Of a stretch of 64,000 nucleotides of DNA, positions 35,326 to 46,499 are shown piece after piece. Both the position numbers and the translations under genes were made by a program. Every line of letters starts with the position of its first letter. Position 1 is the first letter of the stretch. Below the pieces are notes generated by a model. It saw nothing but the letters and a program-made list of their open reading frames with translations, was not told the origin of the DNA and searched no databases. Location of the stretch: the NCBI GenBank assembly GCA_029255685.2, contig CM055312.2:48766202-48830201 (forward strand), given 5' to 3'. This stretch comes from Silene conica. Lineage: Eukaryota; Streptophyta; Magnoliopsida; Caryophyllales; Caryophyllaceae.

Positions 35326-35597
35326 CTATTGAAGTGCTAACAGCAGTCAAGTTGCAAAGTGTATCACATAGTTCTTGTTGTGCCTGCCCATGAGAGACCA
35401 AGTATTCAATAGGCCTGGAGGAATCAGAATTGTCATCAGGAGGCATAGGGACTGCATTTAACTCCTCCTGTGTAAACTCCAACTCGGCATCTCGTTCTAT
35501 TTGGAGCAATATCGACATCCGCTTTGTGAATTGGTCAATTTTACTCTGTATAGCCACGATCCTGTCAGATTTAAGCCCTAGAACATCGTTAAGGAAG
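35326..35597 (-). pseudogene. Captured exon(s) of a host SMUBP2/IGHMBP2-like helicase gene
   Basis: The minus strand encodes about 90 residues including VAIQSKIDQFTKRMS, IERDAELEFTQEELNAVP and PIEYLVSHGQAQQELCDT, ending at STSIG. This resembles the N-terminal region of the plant R-loop/DNA helicase family related to IGHMBP2 (Arabidopsis At5g35970-type), as recalled, not searched. The frame ends exactly at a GT splice-donor-like sequence (ATAG|GTATC), so it looks like an exon taken with its intron edge. Orientation is opposite to the CACTA genes, no start codon belongs to it, and the upstream side is cut by the solo LTR starting at 35630. CACTA elements are known to pick up host gene pieces. 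No function is expected. Confidence 0.65.
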
Positions 35598-35629
35598 TTG
35601 TTGTTGCCGGAGTGTCCTTAAGGAAGTGG

Positions 35630-36929
35630 TGTTGGGAACTAAGGTTCCTTATTTTATACTCATATCTAATGTGAGTATTGTTTCTTTAAGTTTAGGTCAT
35701 AAAACTTAATAAGATCTTATGCATGCAAGATGATATCATAAGAGGAGATAGTCCTTACATTGGTTTTAGAAGGTTTATACTCAATAATCACCTTTTATTT
35801 GAGTCTTCAAAACCCGAAATCCTCTTATAACGATCTAACAAAAATCGTCTCCTAAAGGTGCGTATCAAGGACCCGATCTCAAACTAATACAAATTTTGCT
35901 ACTAGAAAATTAGTATTAGTATACTAGAAATGTTAATAATATTATCCTTAATATTATTAGTATAGGAAATAATTTCTTACTTAGAAAAACTATTTCTAAG
36001 TATTATTGCTAGTATGAAGGAGGTTGTAATATGATGTAAGTGGAAGCATCCACCAACAATCATCACTTGTTCTAAATGAGTGGTGTGTGCATGTAATATA
36101 TAGAGCAAAAACCATGCTCACAATTGAGAGCATGTGTCGGCCAAAACCAAGCCAAGAGGGAGCCAATGCATGACTCACTTACACTTACATAAAGCATCAA
36201 ATATGCCTTACACTCTTACACACTTTTACACAACTACTTACACACACAATCACCTTATTCATTCAAACACACAATCCTCACACATACATACTAATACACG
36301 GCTGAAATGAGGTACCAAATGGACCCATTTTATCTTTGTCAATTGTGTTAATTTGTAACATGTCACATATGTTCCATAACACATGACCCAATTTGTTAAT
36401 TGTGCAATTTTAACTATTAAAATTCATAATTCACAAATTTATTACATTTAAATAATTATTCCAACATTTCGAAATTATTATTGTATAAAATGTAATATCA
36501 TAATTTTAATTACAACTCTTTGTAATTTTATGATCAACCGTGTTCATTCTCAATTTAATCGTTTCCCAAACGAATAAATAAAAACCGAGTAACAAAACGA
36601 TTTTATTACTTTGACTTTTATTATTACAATCCCATTATAAAAATATTCGTCATATAAAATTATTTCCAAAATTTCCAGTTATTAATTAATTTGTATCCAA
36701 TACAATATTAATTAATTATTCCATTGAGACGGAATTCCCTAAAGATATGACCTTAAGGGATCAACTGATCACCACCATCATATGACAATATTGTCAAACT
36801 CTAGACAGCCAATCATTATCGGTAAATGTTGATCAGTCGACTTTAAAAGAGTAACACTCCCAGTTGTGTTTCATTCAAATGAGTTTTAATTACGTCAACA
36901 CACTATTGTCGAGGACACTTCCTCCAACA
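35630..36929 (-). mobile_element. Copia solo LTR (1300 bp) inside the CACTA element
   Basis: Plus strand starts TGTTGGGAACTAAGG and ends CTCCAACA; target duplication AGTGG at 35625-35629 and 36930-36934. Close relative of the LTR at 1734-3028 (same orientation). No primer site or polypurine tract adjoins either end, so it is a solo LTR. Its insertion separated the captured helicase exon from the transposase remnant. Confidence 0.92.
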
Positions 36930-37084
36930 AGTGGTGCCGGTCATTGGAGGTTTATTGAATCGCCCGGGACATCGTTCTCATGAGCTTGGTTCTTCTTTGT
37001 AGCTAATGCGTTAGATAGGTGCTTACCAGCCCCAAAGGATTGAATCTTGGAATTTTGTATCCTTAGCTAATGCGTTAGATTGGG

Positions 37085-37678
37085 ATGCATCATCTAGATA
37101 GGTTAGCATATGGTCCTAAGCTCACCATCAAATCTTATGAAGGGTATGATATTAACGGGTATTGCTTTTACACAAGTCGTCAGGATGCAAAAAGTACGAT
37201 GCAAAATAGTGGTGTAACAGTTATGGCATCGTCAGTTGAATATGTAGGAAAGGGTAAACAACCTGTAGATATAACAAAGCCTTACTATGGGGTAATTGAA
37301 GATATATGGGAGCTTGATTATCATGATTTTTCAGTACCCTTATTTCGATGTAAGTGGGTCGATTGTGTCAAGGGAGTTAATGTTGATGATATGGGTTTCA
37401 CTTTAGTAGATTTCAATTGTTTAGGTCACAAAGACGACCTCTATATTCTAGCATCTCAAGCAAAGCAAATTTTCTATATTGAGGATCCTTTAGACAAGAA
37501 ACAGTCAGTTGTCCGTAACGGTAAAAGACGCATTCTTGGTGTAGATGGTGTTGTTGATGAAGAAGATTATGATCAAGTTGATGAACTTTCTCCTTTTTCG
37601 ACCACTTGCCAACAAGCGCAAGTACTACGTGACGAAGTCTATATGCGAGATGACCATAATGAGGGAATTATGTTTTGA
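37085..37678 (+). pseudogene. CACTA transposase (TnpD/TNP2 type), C-terminal DUF4216 part only
   Basis: 197 codons. LAYGPKLTIKSYEGYDINGY, the QNSGV segment, PYYGVIEDIWELDY and FRCKWVDC are the DUF4216 signature found at the C-terminus of plant CACTA transposases; the tail is acidic (DEEDYDQVDEL). The first residues (MHHLDR) may be intron, the exon perhaps starting at RLAYGP near 37098. The Transposase_21 catalytic region that should precede it is absent between the left end and this point, so transposase function is lost. It is followed by 1.2 kb of spacer and then by the Ulp1 gene on the same strand. Confidence 0.82.
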
Positions 37679-38024
37679 TTAATTCAAATAATAGATAATA
37701 TCCTTGGCTGATTTTTGAACTAGTTTGTAGACGATTATGTCATTCATTGGGAACTTTTAACTTTCAATAGAAACTTTTTACTTTTAATTTAATCTATCTA
37801 TTGCATCGTTGCGATGGTTTTATTTGTAAATTCATCTACTCTAGATACCCTCTTGCTCGGCTTTTGATCTATTCTACTATATGGCATTTTCAACCCATGC
37901 CGCGTCAATATGAACTTCAGCTCACTGCTCACTTGACTCGTAGACATGTCCCTTATTTGGATAATATCCTTGACTCGTAGACATGCTTTTCTGATTTTTA
38001 CATTCATTCTGTTCATGCACTTTC

Positions 38025-38515
38025 TGGTCTATTTCGGGTCTGTCTTATACGTCTATTTCAGGTCTGATTTCACGCTTATATTGGGTCTGTTCGGGTCTGG
38101 GTTCAACGTCATTTTCAGGAGTGATATGGGTGTGATATTTGCGTCATGTTCAGGTCTGATTTCAGTCTGGTTGGGGTCTGATTTAGGCGTCTTTTTAGGC
38201 CTGATTGTAGGCGTCTTTCAGGTCAGTTCCCACGTCACTTTAAGGTCTGTTTTGAAGTTTGAATTCACGCCTATAGTGGGTCTGTTCGGGTTTGTGTTCA
38301 ACGCCATTTTCAGGTCCGTTTCAAGTCTGTTTAAGGGTCTGTTCAGGTCTGGATTTCCGGTCTGTTCTGCACGTTATTATGGGTCTGTTGCAGTCCGTTT
38401 TATGCATCTGTTTCAGGCCAGTTTCACGCCCTTTTTCAGGTCTGATTTCACGTTATTTCTGGTCCATTTCGAGTCTGTTCAACGTCATTTTCAGGTCCAT
38501 TTTCTGGGCTGTTTG
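38025..38515. repeat. Degenerate GGTCTG / TTTCAGGTCTG repeat tract
   Basis: Roughly twenty imperfect copies of TTCAGGTCTG or GGGTCTGTT spaced about 15-35 bp apart, all in the same orientation, between the two CACTA genes. The tract yields an open hydrophobic frame of 191 codons (37946-38521) because the repeat has few stops; I do not regard that as a gene. No family recognised. Confidence 0.65.
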
Positions 38516-38932
38516 AGTTAGTATAATGCAAGTTGGTTCAAACATAAAAGAACACCGCAACCTGGTTTGCAAGTCTGCCACAAATGAACTCTGTTTCAGT
38601 ATGTACCATATGGCTCGAGGATCGCCCTACCGAACCTCAAACCATGCTATTGTGAACCTGATATCATTGCATCTATAACATGAAGCTTATGTGAATGTGC
38701 TTGTATCATTTGTTTTCTTTAAGGTTAAATGGTTCTTTTCCCTATAGCAGGCCTATGTCTGATCATTTTCACGGTTTTTTTATGCTTTCATCTGCAGAAT
38801 TAAATGGTGCCTACATTGTCTATTAGAAATATATTCTTGTAAGTTACTACTTTGTAATTTATTCTAAAAATTTCATTTACTTTTTGTGTTCAGTGGTTCT
38901 GCCTAGGCCTGCTCTACAGTAGTTCTTATGCT

Positions 38933-41900
38933 ATGGGTAAAGAAGGAGATAAAGATTCACATCCAAAAAAGAAGACAAGGGGTCCGTCAACGGGAAAAAC
39001 ATTTGAAGAGATTCTTAGTAGTATTGAGAGTGTAGCAAACCAAGCAAAAGGTGATAAAAAAGAGCTACTACATATTGAGTTTAATAAGCATGGTCAAGCT
39101 TACGGGCGATGGTTGAAGACATTTCGTACTGATATGGGAAAGTTGGCGCGAAATATCAAGATCACTAAAAGTTGGATAGATGTAACAAATGGCGAGAGAA
39201 GTACAATGTGGTGTTGTGTGAAGGTAGGAAATTAATAGCATTATGATAATTTGATTTAAAATATCAATATTCATTATTACTTGAATTTATACTTTTTTTT
39301 CTCAGAAAACATGGAATCTCGAGGACGACAAAGAAAAGTTGGTTTTAAGGATTCAGCGTAATAGATTTAGGGATTGGAAGACGAGGATGACAAATACCTA
39401 CATTTTCCCTAAAGAGAGGTCTGATGACGGAGAACAAAATTCTGACGACGAAGAAGAAAAGTCAGAAAAGTCTGATGATGGAGAAGTGGCTATTAAAAGT
39501 CCAGTTGGAAAGTACAAACAACTCACGCAAGAGGACTGGGACGAGTTTGTTAAGCAGCACATGAGTCCTGAACACAAGGTTACTGTGCATCATTGTTTAT
39601 TGATTGATTAACTATACGCATCTTTATTTTTATACTTTATTGATTGGTTTGATCAGTGACATATTTGAGTGTTTTGATTATAGGAAAAGAGGAAAAAGGC
39701 TCAAAATGCGCAGAAGCATAATGTACATCCACATTTTTTGGGTAGAGCTTGGTATGTAGGCAAGCAAGATAAATGGTATGAAGAAGAAATTCAGAAAGAG
39801 ACGGAGAATCAACCTAATCAAGAACCCTCTCTTACCCAGCAATCGGTCGTGCAACGTCTTACTAATCGAGGTTATGCTTGGATCAAAGCACATACCCCGC
39901 CGACTACTATTAGTGGTAGTGCTCAACCATCACCAAATTTGCAAAAAGTTATTGATGAATATGTAAGTTCATTCTAAACAAATTAATATGTTTTCTTATT
40001 AATTGGGTAATTAAATGTCACTCAAGTGAATTTCTTATTATTGCATTGTATCATTATTGTTTCTTCATTACAGGAGATTTGGAAGGAAAAGGAGACAAAT
40101 GGGGAGTTTGTTCCTTCCAGATTTGAGGATGCGTTGGTGAAAGCATTAGGGAAACCGGAGCACAATGGTAGGACGAGAGGAGTTGGTGGCTCAGTTGGTC
40201 TCCAAAGTTATTTTGGAAAATCACGGTGTCGAGATAATATTGGAAAGCGGTATACGGATGATGAAATCAACTTGCTTATTGAGAAGGCGAAGCATGAAGC
40301 TGTGGAGCAAATGCATGCACTGGTTGAAAAGAAGGTAGCTGAAGCTATGAGAAATGGTGGTAAATTGTTAGTATCTGAGGCTACTTTTGAGAATTTGCCA
40401 AAGAACCACTCTCCTAATGAACATGGTCATAGTAGTTGCCATTCAACCCATCTAAGTGACCCATTCATCGAATTAAAGGTAAGTTATCGTCAAAAACATT
40501 TTATACAAAAATATTTCTGACATTTTTGCACAACACACCATTGATCCTGACAATGTCTTAGGAGAGAGTTCCTTGTCGACTTGCTACCAATGAAGACGGA
40601 GAACTGATTATTGTTGCACACGGGATGGTTGCACCATGGGTTGAAGGCAGAAAGGTACACAACACACCATTGATCAAGGAGAACGCCCATGTGTCCATCG
40701 ATAAAGTTATTAAAGCTGGCGCACAACTTCCATGTCCATGGAATGGATTTAGTACGGTTGGAGAAGTGGAAGGGAGTTTTGCACAATGGCCGAAAACCTT
40801 GATTTTTTTAGGTGACGACGAGGTAACAGTTTGTTAATTCTCGCTCCTATTGTCACTGTAATGCTATTGTTGTACTTATGCTATTATTTTTATTATTAGG
40901 TCAATAAAGAAGAAAAGACTCGAAAGAGAAAAGCCAAGTCGAAAGATACTAAAGAATCCGGCAATAAGCTTCAAAAGAAGGTAGTTTAGTTCAATTATAT
41001 TTATTTTATCCTTAGTTGCCACTAATGTTGCATTTTGGTTGTTTTATCTACTCTCATTATGTTATAATAGGCAGTAGAACTTGGAAAGGACAAGGGGAAA
41101 CCAAGGACATGTGAAGAAGATGACGAAGAAGTGGCCCCTCTTAGTGAAGAAGAAGTTAAAACCTTGAGTCATCACTGCAAGATCTTAGAAGAGAAGTTGT
41201 GCTCCCTGTCAACCACTACATGCCTCAAAATTGTTATTAATGCCTCGGTATTTAATTACACAGAGAATAATGATGTTGAATGTCATTTGACCGTCGTTGA
41301 AATTAGGCAGATGTTCCGATATCAATGGCTAAATGTTGTTATGCTTCAAGCTTGGGAAAGTTATACGTACGAACCTATTTAATTTATTGGTGTTTTTTGT
41401 TCACTGATAGTTTGGTTACTAATTTCCTCACTTTTTAATGATGGAAATTGTAGTTTCTTGTATCAGTGTGCAACTACAATCGAAAACACTGATTTAGTTG
41501 CATACTTGTGCCCCGTGAAACTCGTGGAGTATATGTATTGTCCAAAACAATGTGAAGCGTATATTGCCCATGCTATGAAAATTCAAGAAGATAAGAAATA
41601 TATCATGGGAGCATTTTTCCAAGGGTGAGTGTTGATGACAATAAATTAAAGTTTGAGTTTTTTTTCACTTGCTTCATGTGGATATCTGACATATGTGTTT
41701 TGATTACAGTAATCATTGGATGTTGGTCGTGGTTTGCGTGGCATTGAACACGATGTATATTTTGGACTCACGACAACGGGATCAAAAGAAGATTGACATA
41801 AAAGAGGTTCTTGAAGGTGGTTGGCTACTATATTGTGCGTATGGAGGACGACGCAGCTATAGTAGTAAAAGTACTAAACTACATATCAAACACATCCGGG

Positions 41901-44900
41901 TACGTAACTAAAGCTTGAACTATTTAGAACGTACATAAGATTTTTAAATGGTGAAACTTTGTATAACAAACTAATGGAGGTTTACAACAAGTTAAAATCG
42001 GATTGGAGTTGTTTATGGAATATGTGAAGGCATTCTTATTCTAGGGTAAACATGTGTCCAAGGAAACTAATGGTTGTTTTGTTGTTAATGATGGCTCTAC
42101 AAAAGACCTTCTTATCGGACTGTCACTCCTTATTTTGCAGCTCCTACCTATCATTCTGCAAATTATCATGTGTGTTATTTGATTATGATGTCTTTAGTTG
42201 TTAACAAATGGGAGGTGATGTCTGTTTTATATTAGGAATTAACTCTTATTGTTGTCTATGTTTTGAATTAAGTTTTTGCGCCATCATAGTTTATGACGGT
42301 CACAAGCAAAACGGGTTGCTTTATTTTAATATTAAGAATGTTATTTTTAGTTATGATCTATCTCAATTCTCAATATTTGCTGTTGTGCCTTTGGTTTTAT
42401 TTATTCTTAAAACCTGTATGTGACTTGAGATATGTTATCGCAATACCTCCTGTGTTAATTTGTATTGTTAAACTGTAACATTGTTATATGTAAATGAAAA
42501 CCACTAATACTTTTATTTTTTTTTTTAACTTTAGTGTCCGCAACAACCAGAAGATTATGAGTGTGGTTATTATGTTATGAAATGGATGTATGACATAACA
42601 TTCTACCATTGTAAACTTGCGGAGATCGACTTTGAAAAGGTAATTCAATCTTGCTTTTAGCTTTTCATTGTCAATTTTCGTTCTTCATTTACATTTATTT
42701 TTAATATAATATTTATTTTGATCGATAAAATGCAGAAAATTGCAGATTCACAGGTGTCAATTGTAACATCCCGTATTTTCGTAAAATCTAATTTAATCGT
42801 TTTTAAATTATTCTATATAATAAAATAATATGTTAATAATTTATTTCAAAGATTTTAATTTAATAAGTTAGATCCGTCTTAAGAACCTCAAGTCCTTAAG
42901 ATGAATACGAACTTGGCGAGGTTTAATTCCCGACTTGAATACCCGTTCTAATTTCCTAACCCGTTTCATAATACGGAAAGGACAACTCACTTAAACCCTT
43001 ATAAACCCCAATGTCGACATATTGCTTCTCCTTCAACTCATTTCCACTGTTAAACAACTTCTCATAAAACCTCCATTTTATTCCTCCTTCTTTTGAGAAA
43101 TTCTTCATCATCCGGTACTCGAATCGAGGTAACAACGACATTTTCGGAATCCTCATTCGATTTCCAAGCCATCTATCACTTTAGTTTTCCATTTCTTTCA
43201 TTTCGAAAAATCTGTCCGTTTTGGTAAGGAATCGTTTTCTAAATTCCGTTTTCTTTGTTTGTAGGAGTGGGCTTAGACGATCCGGAGGTCGATAGCTACT
43301 TGGTTGAGGAGGATCTTTAGCCGGAAAAGCTTGAAAGGTGACGATAATGAGATAACTCGGCCTTTGTGTGTATATTAGCACTCTTGTTGTGATTTTTGTG
43401 TTAGCTTCTGATTTTATTGATGTTCATCGTTCAAAGGACATAGTAACATGTTTAGGATGTTTAATATGTGAAGAATTCGTGTTCTAAGATGTTATATGCT
43501 CTTAAGTTCATTTTCAGTTTTTCATAAATTGCGACGGATACTTGTTAAATTCTTTTGAGGATTGTTATGGGACTTGTTTGCTACTAGATAAGATGTAATT
43601 GATGATTAGTAATGTTGGGTAAATATCATGTGTAGCAGTGTTGAAGTTTGTAGGTCGATTTATGAAGTTTTCAAACATATGCGTTTTGCGAAATTCCGTT
43701 ACAGGCTCTCTAAGCCGGTCGACCGACCGGCCGCCGGTCGACCGGCTGGGAGAGCATTTGTGTGTTTTCCGAAATTTTGAAAATTGGCCTTGGACTGCCA
43801 GCCGGCCGACCGGCTACCTGCCGACCGACTGGTAGTCATTTTGTGTTAGGTACGTTTTGCGAGAACATAAGTAGGATGGGAGCCCAGCCGGCAGACCGGC
43901 CGCCTGCCAGCCGGCTGGGAGTGCATATGGGGTGGTTTGCGAAATAGAGAAGGCTAGGGAATGGAGTCCCAGCCGGCCGACCGGCTGCCTGCCGACCGGC
44001 TGGGAGTCCTTTGTGATGTTCCTTGGTTTTGAGAAAGGCATAGGCTGAGGGGATTGCCAGCCGGCCGACCGGCTGCCTGGCTGAGGGGATTGCCAGCCGG
44101 CCGACCGGCTGCCTGCCGACCGGCTGGGAGTCCCTGAAGGCTGTTTTGTGTTGTTTTCTCGTGTAACTTTCAAACGGTTAATCAGTTGTAATTGAAACTC
44201 GTTTTGTATACCCGTGATATATATTTGATGTCCCCGGTGTACGGGCAACACTATATTGGGTTCGGGAATGGATTGAGGATAGAGACCCCCCGGTCGGGTA
44301 ACCGAAAGGGAAACCGGCTCTCCCTCGTCTTAGTTCCCGGGATCAATTAAGTGTTGATTAGTGGTAAGAAGTTAGAACTATAGGTTAGTTTCTACCTTTG
44401 GATGTTAGTGGTTACAATGGTTGTCGCGTGGTGGGATATGTGTTAAGCTCACCTCTGGACCCACTACGTGTTTATATGTCGCGTGACGGGATATGTGTTA
44501 AGCTCACCTCTGGACCCGTTACGTGTTTTGCTTGGGCGTGTCAGGATATGTGTTAAGCTCACCTCTGGACCTGACACGTGATCGGTTGTCGTACACGGGA
44601 TATGTGTTAAGCTCACCTCTGGACCCGTGGTGCGATGACTGCGTATTGGGATATGTGTTAAGTTCACCTCTGGACCCAATACATGTTTGTAGCATTGGGA
44701 TATGTGTTAAGCTCACCTCTGGACCCTTTGCTTTGGATGATTAGGGATATGTGTTAAGTTCACCTCTGGACCCTTTTCATGATGGTAAGTTTAGGGATAT
44801 GTGTTAAGTTCACCTCTGGACCCTTTACTTGAATTGTATGTTGGGATATGTGTTAAGTTCACCTCTGGACCCGACATAGGGTAGTAATGGGATATGTGTT

Positions 44901-45715
44901 AAGTTCACCTCTGGACCCGTTGCTAGTGTTATGGATGTTTTATCTGCTTGCCTTGATGATGGTACAGTGTCAGGTATGCATGATGAGTTATTGATGTTTA
45001 TTTGATTTATGGTTAAATCATCCAAGGCATTGGATGACTCTTAGTTCGGTTTCATAAATAGTTGGATTGAAAGACCCCCCGACTGGGTAACCAGTAGGGA
45101 GACCGGCTCTCCTTCCTAACGGTTTATGAAGTTGGTTGAGAGCCGTGCATTGTAATCGCATGATAGTAAGAGATTAGATGATGAGATGTTTATGCTTCAC
45201 ATGTTGTTATATGTTGGAGTATTCTGTATTGTTTTACGTGTTACGTGTTGTCACAAAAGGTGGCTAGGAGAACTCTAGTCACTCCCCACTGATTGTGGCG
45301 TACATGTTTTCATGTATGTAGGTACATGCTGGTTGGAGATGGGATCACAGGAGAGCTAGCGAGTGATGATCCTTCATCATATGACTTATACCCTATCGTT
45401 AGCTAGACTGTTAGACTTTTGATACTTTGTTTTGGTGCCTGTAGCGATGTTCCATCCCAGGCTTGTATTTATGTTTTGGATTGATACTTAGAACTGCTAC
45501 TTATCTATTGCTGTTTATATCAGTTCGGTTTCCAGTTTTCAGTTTAAGACTTCTCGCATGTTGTTCCTTTAAAAAGTTTTAATTCCGCTGCATTTTTAGT
45601 ACTTTTGTATGTTTATATTTCCGCTTTCGCGAGGGGTTTTACATCAATGACGGATTTGAATGTGATGAGAGAAGTTTGGGCTAGTAAATGTTTAGATAAT
45701 TTACGTTTACAATAG
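38933..45715 (+). CDS. CACTA-encoded Ulp1-type (C48) cysteine protease fusion, 11 exons, last exon split by a solo LTR
   Basis: Exons inferred from GT...AG sites: 38933-39223, 39306-39578, 39684-39962, 40074-40478, 40562-40822, 40900-40980, 41071-41366, 41454-41624, 41710-41899, 42535-42639, and 42736-42761 continuing at 45649-45715. Together they give an unbroken frame of 815 codons including stop if the LTR (and its duplicated TCAAT) is ignored. Exons 2-4 match the plant En/Spm Transposase_24 type (WDEFVKQHMS, HFLGRAWYV); exon 5 matches the DUF8039-like domain that accompanies it (ERVPCRLA, PLIKENAHVSIDKV). Exons 8-10 form the Ulp1 peptidase: His in NHWMLVVV (about residue 688), Asp in YILDS (705), Gln and Cys in CPQQPEDYECGYYVM (752, 759), so the triad is intact. 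Ulp1 enzymes cut SUMO or similar tags; the role in CACTA elements is not settled. The solo LTR at 42762-45643 removes the last ~23 residues from the normal transcript. Confidence 0.83.
43713..44129 (+). repeat. GC-rich palindrome array in the solo LTR
   Basis: Six units of the CCAGCCGG...CCGGCTGG type, one more than in the LARD LTRs because one unit (GATTGCCAGCCGGCC start) is partly duplicated near 44053-44110. Confidence 0.85.
44426..44930 (+). repeat. Ten-unit hairpin array in the solo LTR
   Basis: Same design as 18886-19390. Informative differences: unit 2 has GTGACGGG/CCCGTTAC where the LARD has GTGATGGG/CCCGTTAC, a C-G pair in place of a T-G wobble. The core varies between TTAAGCTCACC and TTAAGTTCACC in the unpaired part. 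Confidence 0.85.
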
Positions 45716-45984
45716 ATTAACTTAGTAATAACTATGACTTTTGGTGGATTGTTACTAGCTAGGTTAGATTGTATTATGAACGTTTTTAAAACGTTGGTTG
45801 TTATGTTGGATTGGAGTTTGGAACGAATGAACGTTGTTGGTGCAAAGGAAATGTATATTGTCCTTTGGTTGAATATCTTAATGCAGGTGGTTTTAAATTT
45901 TTGGCGTTTTGGTTTTACAGGGAGGTGCTGCCGAAATTTCGGTAGCGGATTTTTTTTAAAAAAATATAAAAATAATTGCATCGG

Positions 45985-46496
45985 TTCATAAAACAAATGA
46001 CGCAAATGATAAACAGTAATTGCATCGTTTTTTAACAGAACTGACGCAAAAAGTAAGAGCAAAAGCGTCAGTTCCAGTCAAAGTTGACGCAAATAACGTA
46101 TCATGTGGCGCTAAAATAGCTTACCAAATACATCAGTTGTCTTATAAATGACGCAAAAAGCTACGAAAAAGCGTCAGTTCTGTTATTAACCGACGTATAT
46201 ACTATCGTATATGGCGCTAAAAAAAAGTATCAAATACATCAGTTCAAACGAAACTGACGCAAAAAAGTGGTTATTTGCGTCAGCTCTAGTACCTTTTGCG
46301 TCGGTTATTGTAACAGAACTGATGTATTTGACTGACTATTTGCGTCAGTTTTGGGTAGGAACCGACGCAAATAGCAACCTTTTGCGTCAGTTCTGGAACT
46401 GATGTTTCATGAAACGTCCCCTCTTTATACCTCACTACAAGAACCGACGCAATACCTCTCCTAGAACTGACGCAATAGATGATTTTTGTAGTAGTG
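45985..46496. repeat. Right subterminal repeats and terminal foldback of the CACTA element
   Basis: About twenty GCGTCAGTT / AACTGACGC / CCGACGC motifs in alternating orientation. The last 64 bp (46433-46496) are themselves an inverted repeat: CACTACAAGAAC at 46433 faces the terminal TTTTTGTAGTAGTG. The 270 bp before (45716-45984) hold a near-palindrome GCCGAAATTTCGGTAGC and no gene. Confidence 0.82.
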
Positions 46497-46499
46497 CTA

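Larger units (their letters stand above)
42762..45643 (+). mobile_element. Solo LTR (2.9 kb) of the hairpin-array LARD family, inside the Ulp1 gene
   Basis: Starts TGTAACATCCCG, ends GGGGTTTTACA; target duplication TCAAT at 42757-42761 and 45644-45648. Same order of parts as 17254-20169: GC-rich palindromes 43713-44129 (with a local duplication near 44045-44110), GGGTAACC hairpin 44285-44326, ten-unit hairpin array about 44426-44930, one TATCTG hairpin near 44940-44975, second GGGTAACC hairpin 45073-45115. Sequence differs from the 17254 element at a few percent of positions, so it is a separate, older insertion. Confidence 0.93.
34250..46496 (+). mobile_element. CACTA (En/Spm) DNA transposon, 12.2 kb with two nested solo LTRs
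   Basis: Right end in complement reads CACTACTACAAAAATC; left end reads TACTAGTACAAAATC, that is CACTA with the first base mutated to T. Target duplication CTA at 34247-34249 and 46497-46499; the empty site is seen intact in Copia B at about 62072-62083. Both ends carry many GCGTCAGTT/ACGTCGGTT-type subterminal motifs. Content: a captured helicase exon (minus), a transposase C-terminus, an 11-exon Ulp1 gene. The catalytic transposase domain (Transposase_21) is missing, so this copy is probably non-autonomous. Confidence 0.92.

Noticed and set aside
37946..38521. 191-codon hydrophobic protein
   Set aside because: Produced by the GGTCTG repeat tract; no start context, domain or splice link with neighbours.
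42208..42423. 71-codon frame in the CACTA Ulp1 gene
   Set aside because: Lies in the 635-bp intron between exons 9 and 10; hydrophobic composition from T-rich intron.
45613..46062. 149-codon minus-strand frame across the CACTA/solo LTR junction
   Set aside because: Crosses an insertion boundary and the antisense of exon 11; no homology features.
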